Shown piece after piece: positions 15,833 through 26,309 of a stretch of 64,000 bases of DNA (its first letter is position 1; every line of letters begins with the position of its first letter). The position numbers and the translations under genes were made by a program. Below the pieces are notes generated by a model. The model worked only from the letters and a program-made list of their open reading frames with translations. It did no database searches and was not told where the DNA came from. Location: positions 26,614 to 90,613 of the forward strand of contig JAFSEU010000006.1 of the NCBI GenBank assembly GCA_017435565.1. Direction: 5' to 3'. The DNA is from Oscillospiraceae bacterium. GTDB lineage: Bacteria > Bacillota > Clostridia > Oscillospirales > Ruminococcaceae.

Positions 15833-18040
15833 TCATTCGGCAGACTCAGGATAAGTGCCGTCAGAATATTTATATGCCACACCATAATCAACAGCGTAGG
15901 TTTCGCCATAAGTATCTGCTGTAACTACCATAATGAAATTTTCGTCTTTTTCATACTCACCGACAATGCCGATTGCGGCATCACCAATCCACTCGACCGT
16001 TGAGGGAACATTAAACTGTGAAAGTGATTCACATTCATAGAAGCCCAACTCGCCAATCGACAAAAGACCTTCGGGAAGTGTTACACTCTCCAAGCTCTCA
16101 CAATAAGCGAACGCACCATAGCCTATTGATGTCACACCATCGGGAACTTCAAAGCTTTTGAGCGCTACGCATTGTCCGAAAGCATAATCAGGAATATAAG
16201 AAAGACCTTCGGGATAAACAAGCTCAATCATAGATGAACATTCATAAAACGCACTCTGTCCGATATAGCTGACGTTTTCGGGCAGCACAAACGTCACCAT
16301 AGAAGCGCAGTTATAAAATGCAAAATCGCCGATATAAGTAACGGTGTCGGGAATTTCAAGAATGCAGAGCATATAGTTCATATAGAACATATAATCAGGA
16401 ATTTTTGTAAGTGTTGAGGGAAGCGTTGCGCTCATACAGTTGTCCATGCACGAAAACGCATCATTTCCGATTTCAGTAACGCTGTCAGGAACAACAACAT
16501 CCGTTGCAGAATCACACTGTGAAAAAGCAAACTTGCCGATTGTTTCAACACCATCAGGAATGTCAACATTCTTAAGACCCGAGCCGTAAAACGCAAAGTT
16601 TCCGATTGTTTTTAAATTGCCACCGCTAAAGCTTTCAAGCTTGGAGCAATTATAAAAAGCGTAATCCCCTATTGCTTCAGTTTCGGGAGCGAGCTCAAGA
16701 TTTGTAAGACTTCTCGGTGCAAACAATGCTTCTTTATAATCAGAAGTATAAAGTACGAAGTTTTCATCTTCAAGATAGTACGGATTTGCTGCGTCTACAT
16801 TGAGCTTTTCGATTTTCGGAGAACCGGCAAAGGCTCCGGCATCAATTGAGCTTACACTTGCAGGTATGTTAATCTGTGAAAGACTGCCGCAGAAGGAAAA
16901 CGCACCTTCTCCGATAGTTTCAACAGAATTGCCCAAGGTAACCGTTTCAAGTGACGAACAGCTTTCAAAAGCCCAATCACCGATTTCAACGACGTTATCA
17001 CCAATGGTAACACTGACTATTTTTTCGTTTTCGCTGAATGCACCGTTTGCAATAACGGTTACATCATCGGGAACAATAACATCGGTAGTGTTTCCTTCGC
17101 CGTAATATTCAAGGAAATACAGCAGAATTCCATTTACAACAATAAATTCGCTCGGAAGTGAATTTACCCATTTGGTATTGACAAACGCCTCAAGCCCGAA
17201 GTCCACACATCCGACAGGTATTTCGGGAGCTTCAAGCTGTGTACAGCCGTCAAACGCATTATCGCCGATGCTTTTCAGAGTTTCGGGAAAATCCACTTGC
17301 TTAAGGCTGGTGCAGGTGTTAAAAGCATTATGTTCAATAACCTCAAGGCCGTCGCCGAAATCTATACTTGAAAGAGTAGTCTGACCGTGAAAAGCTGCAG
17401 CTCCGATAACAGTTACGCTGTCAGGAAGCATAACGGACTGTACCGTGTGCGAATCATAAAAAGCAAAAGGAGCAATTTGTGTAATCCCCTCAGGAACGGT
17501 CACGCTCGCTTCATTTCCTAAGTATGTAACATAAATATCATTAATTATAAGACAGTCCTCTTCCCTGTTTTCGAGCCAAGGTGTTCCGTTAAAAGCAAGA
17601 CCGCCGACATCCTCGATACTTTCGGGAATATTTAAAGCTTCAAGAGAAGCACATCCGCCAAAAGCGCTGTCGCCGATTTCGGTAATTGTATCAGGCAGAA
17701 CGATTTCGGTGATTTCATCGCATTCATAAAATGCCTCAGCAGCAATTCTTGTCACGGGGCAACCCTGTATCTGAGAGGGAATTTTAAGTATTGTACCTCT
17801 CTTATAGCTGACAATATGAGCCTCGCCGTCAACAATTTCATAAGCAAAATCATCTTCGTTTTCAACAACGATTACAGTCTCGGAACGTTCGATAGTCTGC
17901 GTATCATCAGAGCTGTCAGATGAAGCTGATTCCTCATTTGATGATGAAGAAGAACTTGAAGCCGCTTCATCATCCTTACACGATGTCAAAAACGTTGTTA
18001 ACATTGACATTGCAATCAGCAAGGATATAATTCTTTTCAT
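15833..18040 (-). CDS. BspA-like leucine-rich-repeat lipoprotein
   Basis: 735 residues. A lipoprotein signal peptide ends FLTSC (Cys 21), followed by a Ser-rich linker (28-48) and then about 20 LRR_5/BspA-type repeats of the form I-G-x-x-A-F-x-x-C-x-x-L-x-x-V-x-I-P-x-x-V, interrupted near residues 165 and 320 by short non-repeat insets. BspA-type proteins bind host or polysaccharide surfaces. It has its own promoter and stands alone. It is not repetitive enough at DNA level to suggest recent expansion. Confidence 0.9.
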   Translation of the reverse strand: MKRIISLLIAMSMLTTFLTSCKDDEAASSSSSSSNEESASSDSSDDTQTIERSETVIVVENEDDFAYEIVDGEAHIVSYKRGTILKIPSQIQGCPVTRIAAEAFYECDEITEIVLPDTITEIGDSAFGGCASLEALNIPESIEDVGGLAFNGTPWLENREEDCLIINDIYVTYLGNEASVTVPEGITQIAPFAFYDSHTVQSVMLPDSVTVIGAAAFHGQTTLSSIDFGDGLEVIEHNAFNTCTSLKQVDFPETLKSIGDNAFDGCTQLEAPEIPVGCVDFGLEAFVNTKWVNSLPSEFIVVNGILLYFLEYYGEGNTTDVIVPDDVTVIANGAFSENEKIVSVTIGDNVVEIGDWAFESCSSLETVTLGNSVETIGEGAFSFCGSLSQINIPASVSSIDAGAFAGSPKIEKLNVDAANPYYLEDENFVLYTSDYKEALFAPRSLTNLELAPETEAIGDYAFYNCSKLESFSGGNLKTIGNFAFYGSGLKNVDIPDGVETIGKFAFSQCDSATDVVVPDSVTEIGNDAFSCMDNCMSATLPSTLTKIPDYMFYMNYMLCILEIPDTVTYIGDFAFYNCASMVTFVLPENVSYIGQSAFYECSSMIELVYPEGLSYIPDYAFGQCVALKSFEVPDGVTSIGYGAFAYCESLESVTLPEGLLSIGELGFYECESLSQFNVPSTVEWIGDAAIGIVGEYEKDENFIMVVTADTYGETYAVDYGVAYKYSDGTYPESAE

Positions 18041-18076
18041 AATTGCCGTTTCCTTTCAATTTCTCACATATATTTA

Positions 18077-18105
18077 ATTTTACAATAAACCCTTTCTTTT
18101 GTCAA
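18077..18105 (-). promoter_or_regulatory. Promoter of the LRR lipoprotein
   Basis: On the minus strand a perfect TTGACA (18100-18105), 17-bp spacer, TAAAAT (18077-18082). Confidence 0.8.
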
Positions 18106-18164
18106 TACAACACGAAATTTTTATATATAAATCAAAAATTGCACAAAAACTTATGTTATCAACC

Positions 18165-18193
18165 TTGACATTTAGTTAAAAATCGGTTATAAT
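18165..18193 (+). promoter_or_regulatory. Promoter of marR-gltA
   Basis: Perfect TTGACA (18165-18170), 17-bp spacer, perfect TATAAT (18188-18193), 36 bp before the MarR start. Confidence 0.88.
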
Positions 18194-18228
18194 AGTTAGA
18201 GTTCAAATTAATATTTCGGAGGCGTTCT

Positions 18229-18687
18229 ATGGAATCATCATTTCACTATCTTATGATGGTCAATCATCTCCGCTTTTACAAGTCCGCATATTCAAAGCTT
18301 GAAGGTACAGGTCTGACATTCGGTCAGCCTAAGGTTCTTGAGTATATCTGCATTCACAGCGGCTGTCTGCAAAAGGATATCGCAAAAGGCTATTGCATTG
18401 AGCCCGCCACCGTAACAAGCCTGCTTCTTCGTATGGAAGCGCAGGGGCTTATTACAAGAGTATGTGACAACGACAAGCGCTCGCACAGAGTTTTTCCGAC
18501 AGAAAAAGGCGTTGCGATGAATCAACTGATATGCCAAGCATTCAAAGACACAGAAAAGCTTGCTTTCAATGGCTTTTCTGAAGAAGAAATACTGTTATTT
18601 TCACAAATGCAGAAACGAATAAATGAAAATTTGTGTAATATATCGGATAAAAAACAAATAACAGAAGAAAGGAAGAAAAAACGATGA
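18229..18687 (+). CDS. MarR-family transcriptional regulator
   Basis: A 152-residue winged-helix protein. The recognition region (QKDIAKGYCIEPATVTSLLLRMEAQGLI) and wing (RVCDNDKRSHRVFPTEKG) match the MarR family. GGAGG lies upstream. Its stop overlaps the start of citrate synthase by 4 bp (ATGA), so the two are translationally coupled, and control of citrate synthase expression is the obvious inference. The ligand is unknown. Confidence 0.88.
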   Translation: MESSFHYLMMVNHLRFYKSAYSKLEGTGLTFGQPKVLEYICIHSGCLQKDIAKGYCIEPATVTSLLLRMEAQGLITRVCDNDKRSHRVFPTEKGVAMNQLICQAFKDTEKLAFNGFSEEEILLFSQMQKRINENLCNISDKKQITEERKKKR

Positions 18688-20051
18688 GAAGAAACCCCTA
18701 TTCTAAGAACATGACGCATGAAATTGAAAAGCTCTCTGAAATATGCATCAGTAACGGTGCCTTCGACCCAGAGCTTTACAAAAAATACGACGTAAAAAGA
18801 GGCTTGCGCGACCTCGACGGCAAGGGAGTTCTGACAGGACTTACTGAAATCAGCGAAATCCGCCAGAATAAGATTGTCAACGGAGAGGTGGTCCCCTGCG
18901 ACGGTCAGCTTTTTTACAGAGGCATCAATATTGAAGACCTTGTCAACGGCGTCAATGCCGATAAGCGCTTTGGGTTTGAAGAAGTAACATATCTTCTCTT
19001 GTTCGGAAAGTTGCCCAACAAAAAAGAGCTTGCAAAATTCAACTCGCTTCTCAGCGATTACCGCACATTGCCGAAGAATTTTGTCAAAGACGTAATTATG
19101 AAGGCTCCGAGCGATGATATGATGAACACTCTTGCAAGAAGCGTTCTGATGTTATTTTCATATGACGAAAATGCTAACGATATATCTATCCCCAATGTAC
19201 TACGGCAGTGTCTGCGTCTTATTGCAATCTTTCCGCTTCTTTCCGTTTACGGATATCAGGCATATAATTTTTACACCGGCAAGGACAGTATGCTTCTGCA
19301 GCACCCCAGCGAAAACCTTTCCACCGCAGAAACCGTACTACAGTTGCTCAGAAAAGACGGAAAGTATACTAATCTTGAAGCGAGAGTGCTTGATATGGCG
19401 CTTATGCTTCACGCTGAACACGGCGGCGGTAATAATTCAACATTCACTACCCATGTTGTCACCTCATCGGGCACCGATACTTATTCAGCTATTGCAGCAG
19501 CCCTGTGCTCACTCAAAGGTCCCAAGCACGGAGGTGCAAATATAAAGGTAATGAAAATGTTTGAGGATTTGAAAGCTAATGTTACAGACTGGAACGATGA
19601 TGAACAGATTACAGATTATCTGACAAAATTGCTTCACAAGGAAGCATTTGACAAAAGTGGTCTTATTTACGGTATGGGTCATGCCGTGTACTCAATCTCT
19701 GACCCGAGGTCAAAAATGTTCAAGCAATTTGTTAAAGAGCTTTCTGATGAAAAAGGGCTTGGCAGTGAATATGCACTTTATTCAAAGGTTGAAGAGCTTG
19801 CACCAAAGGTTATTGCAAGCGAGAAGAGAATTTATAAAGGCGTCAGCGCAAATGTCGATTTTTACAGCGGATTTGCATATCATATGCTGAAATTGCCGCT
19901 TGAGCTTTATACACCGATTTTTGCAATCGCAAGAATTTCGGGATGGTCTGCACACAGACTGGAAGAACTTATAAACGCCGGTAAAATCATCCGACCCGCT
20001 TACAAAAGCATTAAAGAAGAAGAGCAGTACATCCCCTTGTGTGAAAGATAA
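18684..20051 (+). CDS. gltA: Citrate synthase
   Basis: 455 residues. The active-site His residues sit in GPKHGGAN and GMGHAVYS, and the catalytic Asp in SANVDFYSG, as in type-II-like citrate synthases. LHAEHGGGNNSTFT is also conserved. It condenses oxaloacetate and acetyl-CoA, giving precursors for glutamate synthesis. Anaerobic Clostridia often lack a full TCA cycle, and aconitase and isocitrate dehydrogenase are not adjacent here. It overlaps the MarR gene by ATGA and is followed by a tiny hydrophobic-peptide gene. Confidence 0.94.
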   Translation: MRRNPYSKNMTHEIEKLSEICISNGAFDPELYKKYDVKRGLRDLDGKGVLTGLTEISEIRQNKIVNGEVVPCDGQLFYRGINIEDLVNGVNADKRFGFEEVTYLLLFGKLPNKKELAKFNSLLSDYRTLPKNFVKDVIMKAPSDDMMNTLARSVLMLFSYDENANDISIPNVLRQCLRLIAIFPLLSVYGYQAYNFYTGKDSMLLQHPSENLSTAETVLQLLRKDGKYTNLEARVLDMALMLHAEHGGGNNSTFTTHVVTSSGTDTYSAIAAALCSLKGPKHGGANIKVMKMFEDLKANVTDWNDDEQITDYLTKLLHKEAFDKSGLIYGMGHAVYSISDPRSKMFKQFVKELSDEKGLGSEYALYSKVEELAPKVIASEKRIYKGVSANVDFYSGFAYHMLKLPLELYTPIFAIARISGWSAHRLEELINAGKIIRPAYKSIKEEEQYIPLCER

Positions 20052-20067
20052 AAAGGAGGCAATCAAT

Positions 20068-20154
20068 ATGCAGGGATTCAGTTTATTGAGTATAATTGCG
20101 GTAATTCTCGCAATTTTCGTACCTACATTTATTGGCTATACAAGTATGATGTAA
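20068..20154 (+). CDS. 28-residue hydrophobic peptide
   Basis: An ATG at 20068 preceded by AAAAAGGAGG (8 bp spacing) opens a 28-codon frame ending TAA at 20152-20154, just before a terminator. The peptide is almost wholly hydrophobic (QGFSLLSIIAVILAIFVPT at its core, then FIGYTSMM), enough for one membrane helix. The strong site, 16-bp gap from gltA and clean terminator support translation. The function is unknown. Confidence 0.6.
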   Translation: MQGFSLLSIIAVILAIFVPTFIGYTSMM

Positions 20155-20170
20155 CACTCTAATACACACA

Positions 20171-20205
20171 AAAGACCGTAAAGCGCTGCTTTACGGTCTT
20201 TTTTC
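20171..20205. terminator. Bidirectional terminator
   Basis: A perfect 13- to 14-bp stem around AAGACCGTAAAGC/GCTTTACGGTCTT with a 3-nt loop and T-runs on both strands. It is shared by the gltA transcript and the long ilv-leu operon. Confidence 0.9.
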
Positions 20206-20215
20206 GTATTTTCTG

Positions 20216-21397
20216 TCAATCAGCTGAGAGCAGACTATTGATATAATGCAAAGCAAGTCTCGGCGACCTGCCTCCTCTTTGAAGTGCAAGTCGCTCTGCA
20301 CCGTTCTCAAGTTCGGATTTTTCAATATTCAGTCCATTCTTTTCGGCAAGCTTTGTAACGATAGTCAGATAGTCTGCTTTATCGGGCTTGTGAAAAGAAA
20401 CATGCAGACCGAAGCGTTCTGACAAAGAAATCTGCTCCTGCATAGTATCGTTGCGATGTATGTCATCACCGTCACGGTCAGAAAACTTTTCTTTGATAAT
20501 GTGCCTGCGATTGCTTGTAGCATATATCACAACATTATCGGACTTTGCGCATACCGAGCCTTCAAGCACAGCCTTGAGTGCATTAAAGCTGTCATCATCA
20601 GTCGAAAACGAAATGTCATCGATGAATATGATAAATTTCAAAGGATTTGACGAAAGCTCGGATATAACCCTCGGAATCAGCGCAAGCTGGTGCTTATAAA
20701 CCTCAACGATTCGCAAACCGCTGCCGGAAAGCTCGTTGCAAACCGCTTTGACAGTGGATGATTTACCCGTGCCCGCATCACCGCTGAGAAGAACATTAGC
20801 CGCACTTTTGCCGCTTAGCAACGCTTTTGTATTGTCAATAATCTGTTTTTTCTGCAAATCATATCCGAATAAATCGCTAAGCCGAATCGGATCGGGATGT
20901 TCAACAGGAACAAGTGAGGCATCGTCTGCAACGCAGAACATAGTGTTCTGCGAATAAATGCCATAGCCGTATCTTCCGATATTATCGAGCTTATGATTAT
21001 AATAATCATACAATTCAAACTCAGCGGACTCAAAATCGGGCAGGAATTCACAATTCTGAATGTATTGCTGCAAATCGCAAGGCTTAACAGCACATAACAA
21101 TTGCAGAGTTTCAAGCTCAGTCACAAGCGATTTTTTCATATAATCAGGCACGCATTTTCCCTGTCCTATCAAACGAACGACAATATTATCGCTCGAATCG
21201 CAGAGTGATTTCACATAATCGGTAAGATTACCAAAGCCGTAATTATACAGATTTGATACAAATTCGCAATATGAGCTGTTGCAGGGGTGTGCGATAAACT
21301 CCAAAAGCGATGAAATCACTTTATCACTAAGCAAAGCGCGGAAAACAGTAAGGGATTCAAGCCGATTTTGTAACTCAATCAAATCAATAGCTTTCAT
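20216..21397 (-). CDS. DUF815-family AAA+ ATPase
   Basis: About 393 residues. The ATPase core has Walker A GDAGTGKSS and Walker B IIFIDD, with sensor TSNRRHI, preceded by the DUF815 signature DPIRLSDLFGYDLQKKQ. The N-terminal half (1-165) is a helical domain. By family knowledge these are uncharacterised AAA+ proteins, often single genes. The ilvD stop is only two bases upstream of the start, so it depends on translational coupling. It is the last gene of the ilv-leu operon. A role in amino-acid synthesis is not indicated. Confidence 0.82.
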   Translation of the reverse strand: MKAIDLIELQNRLESLTVFRALLSDKVISSLLEFIAHPCNSSYCEFVSNLYNYGFGNLTDYVKSLCDSSDNIVVRLIGQGKCVPDYMKKSLVTELETLQLLCAVKPCDLQQYIQNCEFLPDFESAEFELYDYYNHKLDNIGRYGYGIYSQNTMFCVADDASLVPVEHPDPIRLSDLFGYDLQKKQIIDNTKALLSGKSAANVLLSGDAGTGKSSTVKAVCNELSGSGLRIVEVYKHQLALIPRVISELSSNPLKFIIFIDDISFSTDDDSFNALKAVLEGSVCAKSDNVVIYATSNRRHIIKEKFSDRDGDDIHRNDTMQEQISLSERFGLHVSFHKPDKADYLTIVTKLAEKNGLNIEKSELENGAERLALQRGGRSPRLALHYINSLLSAD

Positions 21398-21399
21398 AG

Positions 21400-23055
21400 T
21401 CAATTCAGAATTGCCCCCGAAGCGCCGCCGGAAACAAGTGCGGCATATCGCTTGAGATAGCCCGAAAGCTCTTTTGATTTCGGAACAAAATCAGACATTC
21501 GCCTGTCAAGCTCGCTTTGCTCAACCAAAAGCTCAATTTTGTTTTCCGGTATATTTATGCTTATGATGTCACCGTCTTCGACAACTCCGATAAGTCCGCC
21601 GCTTGCGGCCTCAGGCGTAATGTGACCGATGCACGCACCCCTTGTAGCGCCCGAAAAACGTCCGTCGGTAATGAGTGCAACACTGTCGCCGAGCCCCATC
21701 CCCATAACAGCCGATGTAGGATTAAGCATTTCTCGCATACCGGGTCCGCCCTTTGGTCCTTCATATCTTATGACAACAACATCGCCGGGTTTAATTTTCC
21801 CTGCATTGATTGCACTCTGAGCGTCCTCTTCACAATCAAACACCCTCGCAGGTCCGCTGTGAACAAGCATTTTCTCACATACAGCCGAACGTTTAACAAC
21901 ACATCCGTCCAAAGCAAGGTTTCCTCGCAATACTGCAATTCCGCCCGTTTCGCTAAAGGGATTATCAATCGGTCTGATAACTTCATTGTCAAGATTCTCA
22001 CAGCCGCATATATTCTCACCAACAGTCTTTGTGCTTACTGTAATACAATCGGTGTTGATAAGATTTTTCTTTGAAAGCTCATGCATCACAGCATAGACTC
22101 CGCCTGCCTCGTCAAGCTCCTCAATATAAGTTCTTCCTGCAGGAGCAAGGTGACACAAATTCGGTGTGTTCTTGCTGATATCATTAGCAATATCAAGATT
22201 TATTTCAATTGAGCATTCGTGCGCAATTGCGGGCAGATGCAGCATACTGTTTGTCGAACAGCCCAGAGCCATATCAACTGTAAGAGCATTGACAAAAGCG
22301 TCATAGGTCATAATATCACGCGGACGGATATCCTTTCTCACAAGCTCCATTACTGCCATTCCCGTATGCTTTGCAAGCTCAATTCTCGATGAATATACAG
22401 CAGGAATTGTTCCGTTGCCCTTCAAAGCCATACCAAGAGCCTCAGTCAGGCAATTCATAGAATTTGCGGTATACATTCCTGAGCACGAACCGCAAGTCGG
22501 GCAGGATTTACATTCAAATTCACGGAGCTTTTCTTCCGAAAGCTTTCCGGCAGAGCACGCTCCGACAGCCTCAAACATACTTGACAAACTGGTTTTTTTG
22601 CCGTCAACTCGTCCTGCAAGCATAGGTCCGCCCGACACAAAAATTGTCGGAACATTAACTCTGGCAGCCGCCATCAAAAGTCCGGGAACATTCTTGTCAC
22701 AATTGGGAACCATAACCAGTGCGTCAAAGCCATGAGCCAGAGCCATTGCTTCGGTCGAATCTGCAATCAGGTCACGGGTAACAAGTGAATATTTCATACC
22801 GTTGTGACCCATTGCAATTCCGTCGCAAACTGCAATCGCAGGGAAAACAACAGGTGTTCCTCCTGCCATTGCAACGCCGAGCTTTACCGCATCAACGATT
22901 TTGTCTATATTCATATGTCCCGGTACAATTTCGTTATATGAGCTGACAATACCTACAAGCGGACGGCTGAGTTCCTCCTCAGTAAGCCCCAATGCGTGGA
23001 AAAGTGCACGGTGAGGAGCATTTATCATTCCGTTTTTTATAGAATCGCTTTTCAT
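21400..23055 (-). CDS. ilvD: Dihydroxy-acid dehydratase
   Basis: 551 residues, full length. The iron-sulphur ligands sit in NCDKNVPG and [17 protein letters not shown], and the C-terminal [16 protein letters not shown] motif is present. It dehydrates dihydroxy-isovalerate and dihydroxy-methylvalerate to the keto acids of valine/leucine and isoleucine. GGAGGA precedes the ATG. It follows ilvC by 25 bp. Confidence 0.97.
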   Translation of the reverse strand: MKSDSIKNGMINAPHRALFHALGLTEEELSRPLVGIVSSYNEIVPGHMNIDKIVDAVKLGVAMAGGTPVVFPAIAVCDGIAMGHNGMKYSLVTRDLIADSTEAMALAHGFDALVMVPNCDKNVPGLLMAAARVNVPTIFVSGGPMLAGRVDGKKTSLSSMFEAVGACSAGKLSEEKLREFECKSCPTCGSCSGMYTANSMNCLTEALGMALKGNGTIPAVYSSRIELAKHTGMAVMELVRKDIRPRDIMTYDAFVNALTVDMALGCSTNSMLHLPAIAHECSIEINLDIANDISKNTPNLCHLAPAGRTYIEELDEAGGVYAVMHELSKKNLINTDCITVSTKTVGENICGCENLDNEVIRPIDNPFSETGGIAVLRGNLALDGCVVKRSAVCEKMLVHSGPARVFDCEEDAQSAINAGKIKPGDVVVIRYEGPKGGPGMREMLNPTSAVMGMGLGDSVALITDGRFSGATRGACIGHITPEAASGGLIGVVEDGDIISINIPENKIELLVEQSELDRRMSDFVPKSKELSGYLKRYAALVSGGASGAILN

Positions 23056-23080
23056 AAAATCCTCCGATAATCCGAATCAA

Positions 23081-24103
<1,023 letters not shown>

Positions 24104-24129
24104 TTACCTCATTTCTTTTATTGTAATAT

Positions 24130-24645
24130 TTATAAATTTATAGTCTGACGAATAGTCGTACTTCCCTTTTCAAGAGAAACACTGCCCGTGCGGCAAATTT
24201 CAAGAATAGTATAATCACGCATCAAATCAATAAAATCGTCAATCTTTCTGCTGTCATCAGCAAGTCTGAAAACAATTGAATCCTTTGAATAATCAACCGT
24301 CTTTGCACCAAATGCCGAAGCAGCGGTTCTAATGTCATCACGGTTGGCAGCTTCATTAGCCATCTTTATAAGCAAAAGCTCACAGCTAACAGAATTATCT
24401 GAGTTAAACTCCTTGATTGAGCAAACATCGGGCAGCTTATACAGCTGATTGACAAGCTGCTGTTTATATGTTTCTTCGCCGTCAAACGTAACAGTAATTC
24501 TCGAAAATTCACTCGACTCTGTTTCACTTACGCTCAATGAACTGATATTGAACTGTCTGCGGCGGAACATACTTGTTACACGGTTCAATACACCGAACTG
24601 GTTTCTTACAAGAACTGCTACAGTATATCTATTCATATCAATCAC
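24130..24645 (-). CDS. ilvN: Acetolactate synthase small (regulatory) subunit
   Basis: 171 residues with an N-terminal ACT domain (VAVLVRNQFGVLNRVTSMFR; NISSLSVSETE) and the usual C-terminal ALS_ss_C domain. It confers feedback control by valine on the catalytic subunit. Its start overlaps the 3' end of ilvB by 8 bp. Also written ilvH. Confidence 0.95.
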   Translation of the reverse strand: MIDMNRYTVAVLVRNQFGVLNRVTSMFRRRQFNISSLSVSETESSEFSRITVTFDGEETYKQQLVNQLYKLPDVCSIKEFNSDNSVSCELLLIKMANEAANRDDIRTAASAFGAKTVDYSKDSIVFRLADDSRKIDDFIDLMRDYTILEICRTGSVSLEKGSTTIRQTINL

Positions 24646-26305
24646 CCGCCTTCACGATAATATCATCCATTGAGCCACCGGGAGGAAGCATCGGAAGAAC
24701 AAATTCATCCTTATCGATATAACAGTCAATCACATACGGCATATCTGATTCAAAAGCTTTTGCAAGCACATTTTTCAGCTCGGTTAAATTTGTCACTTTG
24801 TCGCCGTCAGCACCAAATGCTCTTGCAAGTTCGACAAAATCAGTCTTTCTGTCAATAATCGAGTTGGAGTAATGCTTGTCAAAGAAAAGCGTCTGCCACT
24901 GGCGAACCATTCCAAGCACACCGTTGTTCATAATCAGAACAACAACCGGAACTTTATAAGAAACAGCAGTAGCAAGTTCATTCAGACACATTCCGAAGCT
25001 GCCGTCACCTGTTATAAGCACGCTCTTTTCCTTGGTGCCGAAATATGCGCCAATCGCCGCACCAAGCCCGAATCCCATAGTTCCGAGGCCTCCTGACGAA
25101 ACAAAACGTCTGCTCTTTCTGAAATAAAGATTCTGAGCTGACCACATCTGATGCTGTCCGACATCGGTTGCAACAGCAGTATTTTCACCAAGAAATTCAT
25201 TAACGGTGCAGACAACATTTTTCGGAGTAAGACCTTCTCTGTTATCGCTGTATTCTTCTTCCTGCTGTCTGAGCACAGCTATCTTATCATTCCATTCTGT
25301 GCGCTCTGCCTTATCAAGAAGAGGAATCAGCTTTTGCAGGGTAAGCTTTATATCACCGCGCAAACCGTGCACCGAATTGACTGTCTTTGAAAGCTCAGAG
25401 CCATCAATATCAATATGAACGATTTTTGCATTTGTTGCAAATTTCAGACGGTTACCCGTTACTCTGTCATTAAAGCGCGTACCGAGCGAAATTATCAAAT
25501 CAGACTTGTGCATAGCCATTGAGGAAGCATAATGACCGTGCATCCCCTGCATTCCAAGAAAACGCGGATGATCAGTCGGAATTGCTGAAAGAGCCATCAT
25601 TGAACAGCCGATAGGAGCGTCGATTTTTTCAGCAAGCTCAAGCACCTCGGTCTGAGCATTGCTTGCAAGAACGCCGCCGCCGATATAAATATACGGACGC
25701 TTAGCCAGATTTATAGATTCGGCAGCAGCTTCGATCCGCACATCCTTTGCAGCAGCTTTTTCAAAGCATTCAACCGGACCTTTGCTCTCATATTCACACA
25801 TTGCTATCTGAACATCCTTGGGAACGTCAATAAGTACAGGTCCGGGTCTGCCTGACTTAGCGAGCTTGAATGCCTGACGAACCGTGTCCGCAAGGTCTTT
25901 GACATCGCCTACAAAGTAATTATGCTTAGTAATTGGCAAAGTGACACCTGTTATATCAATTTCCTGAAAGCTGTCCGTACCAATCTGCGAAGTCGGAACA
26001 TTTCCGCAGATTGCAACCATCGGGATAGAATCAAGATATGCAGTTGCAATTCCTGTTACAAGGTTTGTAGCCCCCGGTCCCGATGTCGAAATCACAACTC
26101 CGACCTTGCCTGTTGTTCTTGCATAGCCATCAGCAGCGTGTGCCGCACCCTGTTCGTGAGCAGTAAGTATATGCGTAATCTCATCACTGTATTTATACAG
26201 CGAATCATAAACATTAAGAATCTGACCGCCGGGATATCCGAACACAACATCACATTCCTGCTCGATAAGAGTCCTTATAAGTATATCCGAACCGGATAAA
26301 AGCAT
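24638..26305 (-). CDS. ilvB: Acetolactate synthase large subunit
   Basis: 555 residues, a thiamine-diphosphate enzyme. The catalytic Glu (TAHEQGAAHAADGYAR), FAD-binding middle region and ThDP signature GDGSFGMCLNELATA with NN are all present. It makes 2-acetolactate or 2-aceto-2-hydroxybutyrate, the first shared step for valine/leucine and isoleucine. It follows leuB by 4 bp. Confidence 0.97.
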   Translation of the reverse strand: MLLSGSDILIRTLIEQECDVVFGYPGGQILNVYDSLYKYSDEITHILTAHEQGAAHAADGYARTTGKVGVVISTSGPGATNLVTGIATAYLDSIPMVAICGNVPTSQIGTDSFQEIDITGVTLPITKHNYFVGDVKDLADTVRQAFKLAKSGRPGPVLIDVPKDVQIAMCEYESKGPVECFEKAAAKDVRIEAAAESINLAKRPYIYIGGGVLASNAQTEVLELAEKIDAPIGCSMMALSAIPTDHPRFLGMQGMHGHYASSMAMHKSDLIISLGTRFNDRVTGNRLKFATNAKIVHIDIDGSELSKTVNSVHGLRGDIKLTLQKLIPLLDKAERTEWNDKIAVLRQQEEEYSDNREGLTPKNVVCTVNEFLGENTAVATDVGQHQMWSAQNLYFRKSRRFVSSGGLGTMGFGLGAAIGAYFGTKEKSVLITGDGSFGMCLNELATAVSYKVPVVVLIMNNGVLGMVRQWQTLFFDKHYSNSIIDRKTDFVELARAFGADGDKVTNLTELKNVLAKAFESDMPYVIDCYIDKDEFVLPMLPPGGSMDDIIVKAGD

Positions 26306-26309
26306 AATA

